DNA of 9,692 nucleotides, taken from contig JAESQH010000181.1 in assembly GCA_016765235.1 (NCBI GenBank), positions 3,376-13,067 of the forward strand. The letters are read 5' to 3'. This document shows positions 1-6,917 of the stretch, one piece after another; the stretch's first letter is position 1, and each line of letters begins with the position of its first letter. The notes beneath the pieces were generated by a model, which saw only the letters and a program-made list of their open reading frames with translations, made no database searches and was not told the origin of the DNA. The position numbers and the translations under genes were made by a program. The stretch is from Paracoccaceae bacterium (lineage in GTDB: Bacteria; Pseudomonadota; Alphaproteobacteria; Rhodobacterales; Rhodobacteraceae).

Positions 1-499
1 GGCCGATGCCCGCACCATCACCGCCGCCCACGCCGTCGAGATTTATAATCATGGGTGCATTGTGGACAACGACCGTGGCGAGGGGTTCGTGACGTTGGAA
101 CACTTGTTGAACGACGGACGTAAACTAAATCTAATCGCGACCGATGATGCCCATTTCAATACACCCGATTACTTTGGCGGTTGGGTTATGGTCAAAGCTA
201 CACAAAACACCCCCGAAGCGCTTTTGGCAGCCCTGAAAGCGGGCGAGTATTATTCCAGCACCGGACCGGATATCAATGACATTCGCCTAACTGATGACGG
301 TGTGGAGGTCGACTGCTCCGCAGCGGCAACAATCATCGTTCAGGGTCAGGGGCCATCAATGGCAACTTTGCACGGTAAATCCATGACGACCGCCCAACTT
401 TCACTTGAACGCCTTGCCGACTCGCCGTGGATACGAGTAACCGTAATTGATCGCGCGGGGAAACGGGCATGGTCAAATCCAATTTGGCTTAAAAGCTAG
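1..499 (+). CDS. PHP-domain metal-dependent phosphoesterase, C-terminal part (5' partial)
   Basis: The reading frame is open from base 2 to the TAG at 497-499, so the gene enters from the left edge and about 165 residues are visible. The visible segment starts 'ADARTITAAHAVEIYNHG' and continues to 'LIATDDAHF' (about bases 132-158). The Glu in 'EIYN' and the Asp-Asp-Ala-His cluster match the metal-ligand positions of the PHP fold, as in TrpH-like phosphoesterases. These enzymes hydrolyse phosphoester bonds with bound divalent metals in the cytoplasm. The rest, to 'WSNPIWLKS', looks like the beta-rich C-terminal extension of standalone PHP proteins. A GTG at 62 could serve as a start but lies inside the conserved domain, so it is not the real start. 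The substrate cannot be told. The family call is firm and the exact role is unknown. Confidence 0.85.
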   Translation, partial: ADARTITAAHAVEIYNHGCIVDNDRGEGFVTLEHLLNDGRKLNLIATDDAHFNTPDYFGGWVMVKATQNTPEALLAALKAGEYYSSTGPDINDIRLTDDGVEVDCSAAATIIVQGQGPSMATLHGKSMTTAQLSLERLADSPWIRVTVIDRAGKRAWSNPIWLKS

Positions 500-502
500 G
501 TA

Positions 503-545
503 AAGCAACAAAAGAATTTCGGTTTTAAACTAATCGAAGTTGCTT
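503..545. repeat. Inverted repeat just after the PHP gene
   Basis: AAGCAAC at 503-509 is the exact reverse complement of GTTGCTT at 539-545. Inside the loop, TTTCG and CGAAG could add a weaker inner stem. It starts four bases after the PHP stop, where a terminator would sit, but the stem is AT-rich and no T-run follows, so terminator function is doubtful. The rest of the 500-698 gap is AT-rich, with one promoter candidate and no gene. Confidence 0.35.
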
Positions 546-619
546 ATGGAAATGACACCTACCATCGAAAATAATTGCATTGATCGCTTGCTGGTCAAGA
601 GTTGAATTATGTTTTCGAC

Positions 620-648
620 TTGCTTGATACAACGATAAATTGTGTAAT
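620..648 (+). promoter_or_regulatory. Candidate promoter for the 699 membrane-protein gene
   Basis: TTGCTT (620-625) and TGTAAT (643-648) are separated by 17 bases. The -10 matches 5 of 6 consensus positions and the -35 is weaker. The predicted start near 655 would leave a leader of about 45 bases before the ATG at 699. It lies in an AT-rich stretch where chance matches are common. Confidence 0.35.
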
Positions 649-698
649 AGCTATTTGCGGTATCTATTCGTGTATTTAGTAAATATTTGGGGGTCTAA

Positions 699-2132
699 AT
701 GTTTTTTATTTCCTACAATATCAAAGTATTAATCGCCATTACATTTTTTACATTGCTTCAAGTTTTACCCGCAGCAGTCAATGGGTTTCCATTCTTATTT
801 TTTGATACAAGAGGATATTTTGGTGCCGGTGAAGCAGTAATTGATGTAGCGTTCGGTACAACCGTCGAAGAAATACTACCGCCGGAATCTATGGCACAGG
901 GAGCCTCCGTCGAGGCCACCACTCAAGAACAAAATTCAACAGAAATATCTATGTCCCGCTCTCCATTTTACGGCGCCGTGTTGTATCTTTCTTGGATAAT
1001 CGACCCCTTCTTAGTTGTGTTCCTACAGTCTCTTATTGTCGCTGTTTTAGCGTGGCTTGTTTGTCTGCATGTTTGTGTCAGAAGCCCGTTTATTGTATAT
1101 GGAATTAGTGCTGTCGTTTGTGCGCTGTTAACGCCTTTACCATATTTTGCAGGGTATGCGATGCCAGATGTGTTTGCGGGTCTGGTACCTATCAGCTTTT
1201 TTTTGCTTTGCTATAACGATTCCAAATTTGGGTGGCAAACCATGGGATTTGTCTGGATTGTGCTGGTCGCTGCCATTACTTTCCACAGCTCACTGATACT
1301 GTTGAGTTTTGGGTTGATCATTGCAATTTCAACACTTTCGATATGGCCCTATTTTAGACCCTCATTGCGTGGCTGGCTAGGTGCCTCATCGGCTTTGATT
1401 ACTGGATTAATGGGCGTTTTTGCCTTCGCTTATATTGCGCTTTTAGTCTTTGGGAGCTGGCCTGCCAACGCACCGTTTCTTACAGCACGCGGGATCGAAG
1501 ATGGACCTGTTGCTGAGTTGATCGCTGAAGATTGCGGTGACAAAGACTTTGCGATTTGTGGAGCAGCACCGCTTAGAAGTACGAGTTCGCAACAATTTCT
1601 GTGGGGAAAAGAAGGGTTTTACCAAACAGCTGATGCGGAAACCAAATTGCGGTTAAGCCAAGAAGATTTTGCTGTCTTTTTCTCAGCCGCAAAAGAGCAT
1701 CCAGTAGAACAATTAACTGCATCACTAGGAAACTTTGTAGAGCAATTCTCGATGATCGGGCTTTATGATTTTTATACTGCAGAACGGGTGTTCGCGGAAT
1801 CTGCGGCCAACTATTTGTCGAATGCCAATTTGCAGAAATTCGGAGATTCCCTAGCGGTTAATAATATTTATCCGTTTGCGTGGATTTCACTGTTTGTATA
1901 TGTCTCGGCGATATTGAGTTTAATGCTACTCATTTACTCGATGTATCGGGGAGTGTTGCCAAAAAATACTTTGGTGCTCATCATTATAGTTTTTATAGCT
2001 TTGATTGGAAATGCGATGATTGGCGGAGTTCTTTCGGACCCCCACCATCGCTATCAGGCCCGCATGATCTGGCTGTTGCCATTTCTAGCAACTTTGATTT
2101 CCTTCCAGCCATTTATGTCAAAGAGAAGTTAA
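699..2132 (+). CDS. Polytopic inner-membrane protein, possible GT-C-like glycan enzyme
   Basis: A 477-residue protein dominated by hydrophobic stretches, roughly nine to eleven membrane segments, beginning with one at about residues 9-27. Two features stand out. 'FLFFDTRGYF' (about 32-41), after the first helix, recalls the Asp-x-x-x-Tyr pattern at the first periplasmic loop of GT-C glycosyltransferases and related membrane proteins. 'HHRYQARMIWLLPF' (about 449-462) closes the last helix. A long soluble loop (about residues 265-360) contains several Cys. The ATG at 699 is preceded by GGGGG (690-694) at short spacing, an acceptable ribosome site. The gene converges on a family 2 glycosyltransferase and shares its stop bases. 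Working in the same surface-glycan or lipid-sugar step is an inference. No close named family is recognised. Confidence 0.75.
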   Translation: MFFISYNIKVLIAITFFTLLQVLPAAVNGFPFLFFDTRGYFGAGEAVIDVAFGTTVEEILPPESMAQGASVEATTQEQNSTEISMSRSPFYGAVLYLSWIIDPFLVVFLQSLIVAVLAWLVCLHVCVRSPFIVYGISAVVCALLTPLPYFAGYAMPDVFAGLVPISFFLLCYNDSKFGWQTMGFVWIVLVAAITFHSSLILLSFGLIIAISTLSIWPYFRPSLRGWLGASSALITGLMGVFAFAYIALLVFGSWPANAPFLTARGIEDGPVAELIAEDCGDKDFAICGAAPLRSTSSQQFLWGKEGFYQTADAETKLRLSQEDFAVFFSAAKEHPVEQLTASLGNFVEQFSMIGLYDFYTAERVFAESAANYLSNANLQKFGDSLAVNNIYPFAWISLFVYVSAILSLMLLIYSMYRGVLPKNTLVLIIIVFIALIGNAMIGGVLSDPHHRYQARMIWLLPFLATLISFQPFMSKRS

Positions 2133-3115
2133 CCAGTCCCAGGTTTTTGCGGCGCATTAAATTGTAAATACAAAAGATGCCTTGCCTCCCGTCTGCCACG
2201 GGAAATGGTATCTAGGATGAGTGCACATACGAGTGATAGTGCCGAAATGATGAATCCAGACAACGCGACAAAGAGAGATGGAAAACGCGCAACAGCACCT
2301 GTATCAAAATACTCGATCAGAACGGAGACAAACAGGAACAAAGAAGGGATTAATATCACTAACGCGAGGGAAGTAAAAAAGGCGAGTGGCCGTTCTTCTT
2401 TCACCAAGAAGCCGATCATCTTCAAAATTCGCAATCCGTCAGAATACGTTGAAAGTTTTGATATCGAATCCTCCGGACGAGCGCGATATGCTGTCTGAAT
2501 CTCGTCTGTCGGCATTCGCAATTGCAAAGCATGGACTGTCAATTCGGTTTCTATCTCAAACCCGCGTGACTTAGCGGGGAAACTTTTTACAAATCGCCGG
2601 CTAAATATCCTGTATCCAGACAGCAAGTCTTTGAATTTTTTACCAAAAAATATCTGAACGAGAATTGTTAACATCCAATTGCCGAATTGATGTCCAGGAC
2701 GGTAGGCTTCGATTTCTGTGTGTTTACGTGCTCCATTAACCATATCTAGATTGTTGACAATTAAGTGCTTAACCATTTCAGGTGCCTTAGCTGCATCATA
2801 TGTGGCATCCCCGTCGGCCATAATGTAAATGTCAGCGTCAACGTCTGAAAACATCCTTCGAACAACATTGCCCTTGCCTCTGTATGTCTCTTTGTGGACA
2901 ACGGCACCCGCTCGAATTGCGATCTCGATAGTTTTGTCCGAAGAGGCATTATCGAAAACGTGTATTGTTGCCTCAGGAATGGCTGCCTTAAATTCGGATA
3001 TGGTTTGCGCAATCGCCACTTCCTCGTTGTAGCAAGGTAAGATGACGGCAATACTGAAATCACCCAAATTGACCAATTTGTCTGAAGTAACTGAAGTGTA
3101 TTGATTAGTTTTCAT
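2129..3115 (-). CDS. Family 2 glycosyltransferase with C-terminal membrane anchor (DPM1/GtrB-like)
   Basis: A 328-residue GT-A enzyme. 'VILPCYNEE' (24-32) is the nucleotide-sugar binding start of the fold, 'FDNASSDKT' (54-62) follows, 'RGKGN' is at 79-83, and 'MADGDATYD' (99-107) carries the DxD metal site (Asp101, Asp103). 'LSGYRIFSRRF' and 'GFEIETELTVHA' are typical of polyprenyl-phosphate sugar synthases. Two C-terminal hydrophobic segments (about 244-270 and 278-305) anchor it in the inner membrane. The likely reaction moves a sugar from a nucleotide sugar to a lipid phosphate carrier. The sugar is not predictable. The start is secure: AAGGAG (complement of 3124-3129) lies 8 bases before the ATG, with a strong promoter further up. 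The facing membrane protein is a plausible partner that uses the lipid-linked sugar. Confidence 0.9.
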   Translation of the reverse strand: MKTNQYTSVTSDKLVNLGDFSIAVILPCYNEEVAIAQTISEFKAAIPEATIHVFDNASSDKTIEIAIRAGAVVHKETYRGKGNVVRRMFSDVDADIYIMADGDATYDAAKAPEMVKHLIVNNLDMVNGARKHTEIEAYRPGHQFGNWMLTILVQIFFGKKFKDLLSGYRIFSRRFVKSFPAKSRGFEIETELTVHALQLRMPTDEIQTAYRARPEDSISKLSTYSDGLRILKMIGFLVKEERPLAFFTSLALVILIPSLFLFVSVLIEYFDTGAVARFPSLFVALSGFIISALSLVCALILDTISRGRREARHLLYLQFNAPQKPGTG

Positions 3116-3201
3116 AGCAATTTCTCCTTGAAAATGGAAATTTAAAAAATATCAATTTTAGGCACAGGATGCCTGTTATCCTTAACTCATCATACTCGCG
3201 G

Positions 3202-3229
3202 ATTATATATGTTACGATATTACTGCCAA
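3202..3229 (-). promoter_or_regulatory. Near-consensus sigma70 promoter for the glycosyltransferase
   Basis: Read on the minus strand, TTGGCA (3229-3224) and TATAAT (3207-3202) are 16 bases apart and match 11 of 12 consensus positions. Transcription would begin near 3195, giving a leader of about 80 bases before the ATG at 3115. The leader contains a small hairpin (AGGCA 3160-3164 with TGCCT 3170-3174). Confidence 0.6.
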
Positions 3230-3554
3230 CCCCTGCTGTTACAGGAACTATTTGTATGTAAATTAACGGTCTAAACTCACTCGGGCGATCAATGAATAAG
3301 CGGGCTTTAAAATCAATCCGGCCCACAGCGTTCCTAATACGTCTCCGGTGGATGAACCCGTCAGGTGTGCAAGCTCAACATTTTGGGGGCTGTCGCGGAA
3401 AAATAGTTCAATAAAACAAAGTCAATAACCCTGTAAAAAGCAACAATTCGACATCAAGTAAATGAGGTGGGTGGCGGACAGACAGTCCGCTAGTATGGCT
3501 TCCTCATAGTTCCGAAAGTGCAGGAATACCCCTTATTTTATTCGCCTATCGTTC
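3230..3554. other. Gap between host gene and integrase; probable left-junction zone
   Basis: No gene is supported here. The stretch separates the divergent glycosyltransferase and integrase, so the left attachment site should lie in it. No tRNA or tmRNA end was found, although P4-type integrases often use one. A compact hairpin, GCGGAC (3474-3479), five-base loop, GTCCGC (3485-3490), is present without a T-run. It could be an integrase arm site or an operator. Confidence 0.4.
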
Positions 3555-3583
3555 TTGACTGTTCCGAAGCTATCCCCCATATT
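3555..3583 (+). promoter_or_regulatory. Candidate integrase promoter
   Basis: TTGACT (3555-3560, 5 of 6 consensus) and CATATT (3578-3583, 4 of 6) are separated by 17 bases. The predicted transcript start near 3590 is about 33 bases before the ATG at 3623. This supports 3623 over the upstream GTG at 3518 as the integrase start. Confidence 0.5.
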
Positions 3584-3622
3584 CCAGAAACTAACGGTGG
3601 ATGTAATGGGGGACGTCAAGGT

Positions 3623-4827
3623 ATGGTCAAGGGTAAGAAAGAAGGGCGGCATCCTGAAAAGGCACTTTCCGCCGCTTTTGTGCGGACTGTAACTGAGCCC
3701 GGCAAATACTTCGACGGACACGGCCTCTTCCTAAAGGTTGATAAAACAGGCGCAAGGCGGTGGGTTCAGCGGATCAACATTCGGGGCAAGCGAACTGAAA
3801 TGGGTCTTGGGTCTGCTTCTCTGGTTTCTCTTGCTGAGGCGCGTGAGGCAGCGTTAGATAACCGTAAGCTCGCCCGGGCAGGTGGAGACCCATACGAAGC
3901 AAACACGAAGCTGAGGCCATACTGAGTTTTGAAGAGGCCGCGCGCAAAGTTCACGAAATCCACAAGCCTTCGTGGCGTAATGTTAAGCATGCCGCTCAAT
4001 TTATCTCTACTTTAGAAACATACGCCTTTCCCCGATTAGGGAACATTAAGGTTGCGGACGTAACATCCGCTGACGTTCTGGCGGTACTGCAACCAATCTG
4101 GTTGAAGAAACCTGAAACTGCCCGAAGAGTCAGGCAGCGAATTGGCGTAATTATGAAATGGGCTGTTGCTCAAGGGTGGCGACAAGACAATCCCGCTGAT
4201 GCAATCGCGCAAGCCCTTCCCAAGCAAAACCACATACAGAAGCATCGTCTTGCGCTGCCCTATAGCGAAGTGGCGGGATGTATTGAGACTGTGAAGGCTT
4301 CGGGTGCTGGGCTTACAACCAAGTTGGCGCTGGAGTTCTTAATTCTCAATGCGACCCGCTCTATCGAAACGCGGGAAGCCGTTTGGAGTGAAATAGACTT
4401 CGAGAAGGCAACTTGGACAATCCCCGCTTTACGCATGAAAGCCAAGCAGGAACATATTGTTCCGCTGTCTAACCGCTCTATAGAAATCCTGTACGAAGCC
4501 AAGGCGGTTGCTGACGGTTCAGATTTTATCTTTCCCGGCACACGGTTTGGAAAACCGCTTAGTGACATGACACTTTCCAAACTGGTCAAAGAACTTGGTT
4601 TTAAAGCTGATGTTCATGGATTCCGCACCTCTTTCAAGACTTGGTCATTGGAGCGAACAAACGCGGCCAATGAGGTTTCTGAAATGGCCTTGGCGCATAC
4701 AATCAAGAACAAAGCTGAGGCAGCTTATGCGCGGAGTGACCTGTTGGAAAAGCGGCGAAGCCTTATGGAACGGTGGGCGGATTTTATAACCCAGCAAGGT
4801 GATAATATTGTGAGGATTTCTTTATGA
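3623..4827 (+). pseudogene. P4-type tyrosine recombinase (integrase), frameshifted
   Basis: Two frames together encode one integrase of about 400 residues, the usual size. Frame A (3623-3901) gives the N-terminal DUF4102-type arm-binding domain, with 'PEKALSAAFVRTV', 'GKYFDGHGLFLKVD' and 'GARRWVQRI', reaching 'ARAGGDPYEA'. It then runs into a TGA at 3923-3925. Frame B resumes at 3907 with 'EAEAILSFEEAARKVHEIH' and runs to 4827. The catalytic set in frame B is complete: Arg (codon 4357, 'NATRSIE'), His and Arg ('HGFR', 4615 and 4624), His ('LAHTI', 4696) and Tyr ('AAYARSDL', 4726). Only five bases (3902-3906) separate the conserved parts where six are needed, so one A was probably lost from a short A-run. 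An ATG at 4102 could give a headless catalytic fragment. The gene is either dead or carries a sequence error. The enzyme would catalyse integration and excision of the element. Confidence 0.85.
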
Positions 4828-5714
4828 CACTTTTAAGCATGGACTATTGGCGACTGAATGACGAGCTATCAATAATTGATGCGGCCATACTGATTACGGG
4901 AGGTGATCCATCGGAGACCGAGATAGTTTATGACGAGATAGAAGGACGTGCAGTTTTTAATTCAGACGGTAGTTTCAAAAAGGTTCAAAAAACAGACTAT
5001 GAGGGATTTGACGCGAGTTTTAAAGCAATCAGAAATGCGGTTCTGTCAAACAAGTTAAGTGCCAATATCGCTTTGGTTGCAAGCGAAACAACACACGTTT
5101 CTCAAACTGGGTATATGGCGGATGAACGCGCGTATTATTCGGTTCCAATCTTTGATGGTGAAGACCGTATCGAGGTGAATTTCGATAACCTAATAAGAAT
5201 TGAAAACCAGAATCTTCGTCTATTCTCAAATCGAAAGATTAATTTGAGCGGCGCTACAACTACGATGTGCGTAATTAGGGAGCCGAATTGGACTTACACC
5301 ACTGTTCAGGTTGAAGACCTGAAGGTTTGGCTTAGAGAGCGAGGGCTTTTCCCCCCTTTTTTCTTTCCAGAAGGCGCAGCGGAGGGGTTCAGAGACAGCT
5401 CTCATCCGAGATATGCTCCAAAACTTGCCTGCGCGGTTGCTGCTTGGGAAGCTACAAAAAAACCATTGAAAGGCCAAAGTCCGAAAGCAACACTGAAGGC
5501 TTGGATAACATCAAATGGGGTATCCTTCGGATTGGGGAATGACAGCGGAGTTGTTACCGATACGGCGGCAGACGAAATCGCAAAGGTATCAAACTGGAGA
5601 CTTACTGGTGGAGCGAACCCAACTATGGTCAAAGGTCTCGAAGAAGAAGTCTTGGAGATAAATAATTTTGAGGAAATAACAATTGAAGAAGACGACTCGG
5701 AAATTCCGTTTTGA
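4824..5714 (+). CDS. Int-coupled conserved protein of unknown function ('HPRYAPKL' family)
   Basis: A 296-residue soluble protein with no signal peptide or membrane segment. Its ATG overlaps the integrase stop (ATGA, 4824-4827), and GAGGA (4812-4816) sits 7 bases upstream, so translation is probably coupled to integrase. The N-terminus 'YWRLNDELSIIDAAILI' followed by 'GGDPSE' and the C-terminal block 'LKVWLRERG', 'FFFPEG', 'HPRYAPKLACAVAAWEA', 'KGQSPKATLKAWI', 'IAKVSNWRLTGGA' match, from memory, a family common in proteobacterial prophages and islands. No function is known to me. The tail (about 275-296) is very acidic. A regulator or DNA-associated role next to integrase is only an inference. 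Confidence 0.8.
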   Translation: MTLLSMDYWRLNDELSIIDAAILITGGDPSETEIVYDEIEGRAVFNSDGSFKKVQKTDYEGFDASFKAIRNAVLSNKLSANIALVASETTHVSQTGYMADERAYYSVPIFDGEDRIEVNFDNLIRIENQNLRLFSNRKINLSGATTTMCVIREPNWTYTTVQVEDLKVWLRERGLFPPFFFPEGAAEGFRDSSHPRYAPKLACAVAAWEATKKPLKGQSPKATLKAWITSNGVSFGLGNDSGVVTDTAADEIAKVSNWRLTGGANPTMVKGLEEEVLEINNFEEITIEEDDSEIPF

Positions 5715-5757
5715 GTTACCCGACCTAAATTGGCGCGATTTGCCCCTCAATCAACAC

Positions 5758-5786
5758 TTTGAAAAGTATATACTAATCTTTTTCAA
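5758..5786. promoter_or_regulatory. AT-rich inverted repeat with internal palindrome, after the 4824 gene
   Basis: TTTGAAAAG (5758-5766) is answered by CTTTTTCAA (5778-5786), complementary with one extra T. The left arm overlaps the perfect 10-base palindrome AGTATATACT (5765-5774). It lies in the 221-base gap before the AlpA-like gene. A repressor operator or a weak terminator is possible. Sequence alone does not decide. Confidence 0.3.
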
Positions 5787-5840
5787 TCATGTTTTGTACC
5801 AATTACCATTAGACTACCTTGGGTATTTACTCCCTAACTT

Positions 5841-5866
5841 GGGGGAGAGTTTTCTCAAGGTCCCCC
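5841..5866. promoter_or_regulatory. GC-rich hairpin upstream of the AlpA-like gene
   Basis: GGGGGA (5841-5846) pairs with TCCCCC (5861-5866). Inside, GAG (5847-5849) pairs with CTC (5854-5856) around a TTTT loop, leaving AAGG as a bulge. The structure ends 69 bases before the AlpA start. No T-run follows, so an operator or a leader structure controlling the regulatory operon is more likely than a terminator. No convincing -35/-10 pair was found in this gap. Confidence 0.35.
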
Positions 5867-5935
5867 ACTATTTGAACGCAACTAGACAGGTCAGATTACC
5901 AGTGTGAACCGCATAATCCCGAAAGGAAACGCGAC

Positions 5936-6121
5936 ATGCTGGAAATATACCACCGAAGAAGTTCAGTTGAGAAAATCACCGGGCTTAGCCGAAGTCTAAT
6001 CTATGAAATGATGGCGCGAGAAGAGTTTCCTCGACCTATCCGTATCGGACGGCGAGCCGTTGCATGGCGTGAGAGCGACATTGCCGAATGGCAAGCCCGG
6101 TGCGCCAGTGACGCTGCATAG
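5936..6121 (+). CDS. AlpA-like excisionase/transcriptional regulator
   Basis: A 61-residue protein made almost entirely of one winged MerR-type helix-turn-helix. 'SSVEKITGLSRSLIYEMMA' (about 9-27) is the HTH, and 'FPRPIRIGRRAVAWRESDIAEW' spans about 31-52 and forms the wing and last helix. This is the classic AlpA/Xis pattern of P4-type elements. AAAGGA (5922-5927) lies 8 bases before the ATG. Relatives bind DNA near the integrase or attachment site and favour excision or switch on integrase. Here it heads the downstream cluster and would control the element's mobility. With integrase frameshifted, that role may be idle. Confidence 0.85.
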   Translation: MLEIYHRRSSVEKITGLSRSLIYEMMAREEFPRPIRIGRRAVAWRESDIAEWQARCASDAA

Positions 6122-6218
6122 AACAACACCCGCAACCATGAAACAGAGGGCGCGGGCGTTGGGTAGTCTTGGAAAACTAAACTTAGCGCATCCGTCCTCA
6201 CAATTCAACGAGGATGAT

Positions 6219-6533
6219 ATGACATCAACAAAACCAAATTGTTGGGGTAAAGCCCAATTCGAAATCTGCAATGGCTCGGTTGGGCCAGAAATAATCACCG
6301 TGTCAGGCCGTGACCGCTGGGCGCTTGAATGCCTAGTTGCAGTCGGATCGAAGGGATGTACTCCTATAGACACTCCCGGGCCTAGATGGTCTGGCTACGT
6401 GTTTAATCTGCGCGAACTCGGAATAAATATCGAAACAGTTACAGAGTCCCATCGCGGACCGTTCTCTGGGACACATGCGCGATACGTTCTTCATTCAATC
6501 GTAACTCGCGTTTCTAGCGAGGTGGCAGCATGA
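6219..6533 (+). CDS. Winged-helix DNA-binding-type protein
   Basis: A 104-residue protein starting at the ATG at 6219, which has GAGG (6210-6213) five bases upstream. The frame is open further left (to about 6060), but that part overlaps the AlpA gene and lacks a good ribosome site. Residues from 'RDRWALECLVAVGSKGCTPID' through 'YVFNLRELGINIETV' to 'GTHARYVL' have the layout of the short winged-helix domain found in many alphaproteobacterial islands and prophages: a helix pair, a recognition helix with 'LRELGI', then a wing ending in 'HARYVL'. A DNA-binding role is likely; the target is unknown. The last codon overlaps the next gene's ATG (ATGA at 6530-6533). Confidence 0.7.
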   Translation: MTSTKPNCWGKAQFEICNGSVGPEIITVSGRDRWALECLVAVGSKGCTPIDTPGPRWSGYVFNLRELGINIETVTESHRGPFSGTHARYVLHSIVTRVSSEVAA

Positions 6534-6796
6534 ACCTGAACCTTGACCACCGCGAAACTTCGGACACCTACCGGGGCGAGTTGTTTCGGAAGGGACGCCA
6601 TCGCGTAATTATATGTAAGGATGGAATCCAGTGGATTTTCCAGCGCCAGAAAAAGGGGGCTGGGGGGCGATGGATAGCATTTAGTTATTGCACAACCCGA
6701 GAATCCCTCAAGCGCGTCTGGACCACTCGTGTGGGCGACTATGCCCCTGAAATCGACCTTTTGCCCGAGAATGTACGGGGGTCGAGAAATGGATAA
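6530..6796 (+). CDS. Conserved small protein of unknown function
   Basis: An 88-residue basic protein overlapping its upstream neighbour by four bases. GAGG (6519-6522) lies 7 bases before the ATG, so the start is well supported. The core 'GRHRVIICKDGIQWIFQRQ', then 'GGRWIAFSYCTTRESLKRVW', has alternating hydrophobic strands followed by a helix. I recognise similar 'DGIQWILQ' proteins from alphaproteobacterial mobile regions but know of no function. There is no signal peptide or membrane segment. The richness in Arg, Lys and Trp is compatible with nucleic-acid contact, but that is a guess. Confidence 0.65.
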   Translation: MNLNLDHRETSDTYRGELFRKGRHRVIICKDGIQWIFQRQKKGAGGRWIAFSYCTTRESLKRVWTTRVGDYAPEIDLLPENVRGSRNG

Positions 6797-6917
6797 GCGA
6801 TATAACCACCCAACACCCCGGCAAATTCAGGTTCGGCACTTCCGTCGTGCATTTGGAATTTCGAAAAGGCGAGCAATGCTCTTGGCCGAGCTTCACTATG
6901 GAGGGCCGAAAACATGA
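6789..6917 (+). CDS. Small basic protein (42 aa) within the overlapping cluster
   Basis: The ATG at 6789 overlaps the end of the previous gene by eight bases and the TGA at 6915-6917 overlaps the next ATG (ATGA). The product is highly basic: 'MDKRYNHPTPRQIQVRHFRR' then 'AFGISKRRAMLLAELHYGG'. The last two thirds could fold as a helix-turn-helix ('FGISKRRAMLLAELHYG'). An in-frame GTG at 6729 would extend it by 20 residues but lies deep in the upstream gene. The double overlap is the main support that it is real. Function unknown. Confidence 0.55.
   Translation: MDKRYNHPTPRQIQVRHFRRAFGISKRRAMLLAELHYGGPKT

Noticed and set aside
2205..3032. Several + strand ORFs inside the glycosyltransferase gene
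   Set aside because: Antisense shadows; the minus strand has complete catalytic motifs and a strong start.
3105..3326. 73-aa minus-strand ORF upstream of the glycosyltransferase
   Set aside because: It runs through the glycosyltransferase promoter and leader, has no recognisable domain and lacks a ribosome site.
3330..3520. tRNA gene or fragment as the integrase target
   Set aside because: No T-loop or CCA-type end found in the interval upstream of integrase.
5683..5907. 74-aa + strand ORF overlapping the end of the int-coupled gene
   Set aside because: It needs a non-ATG start inside another gene and covers the repeat-rich regulatory gap.
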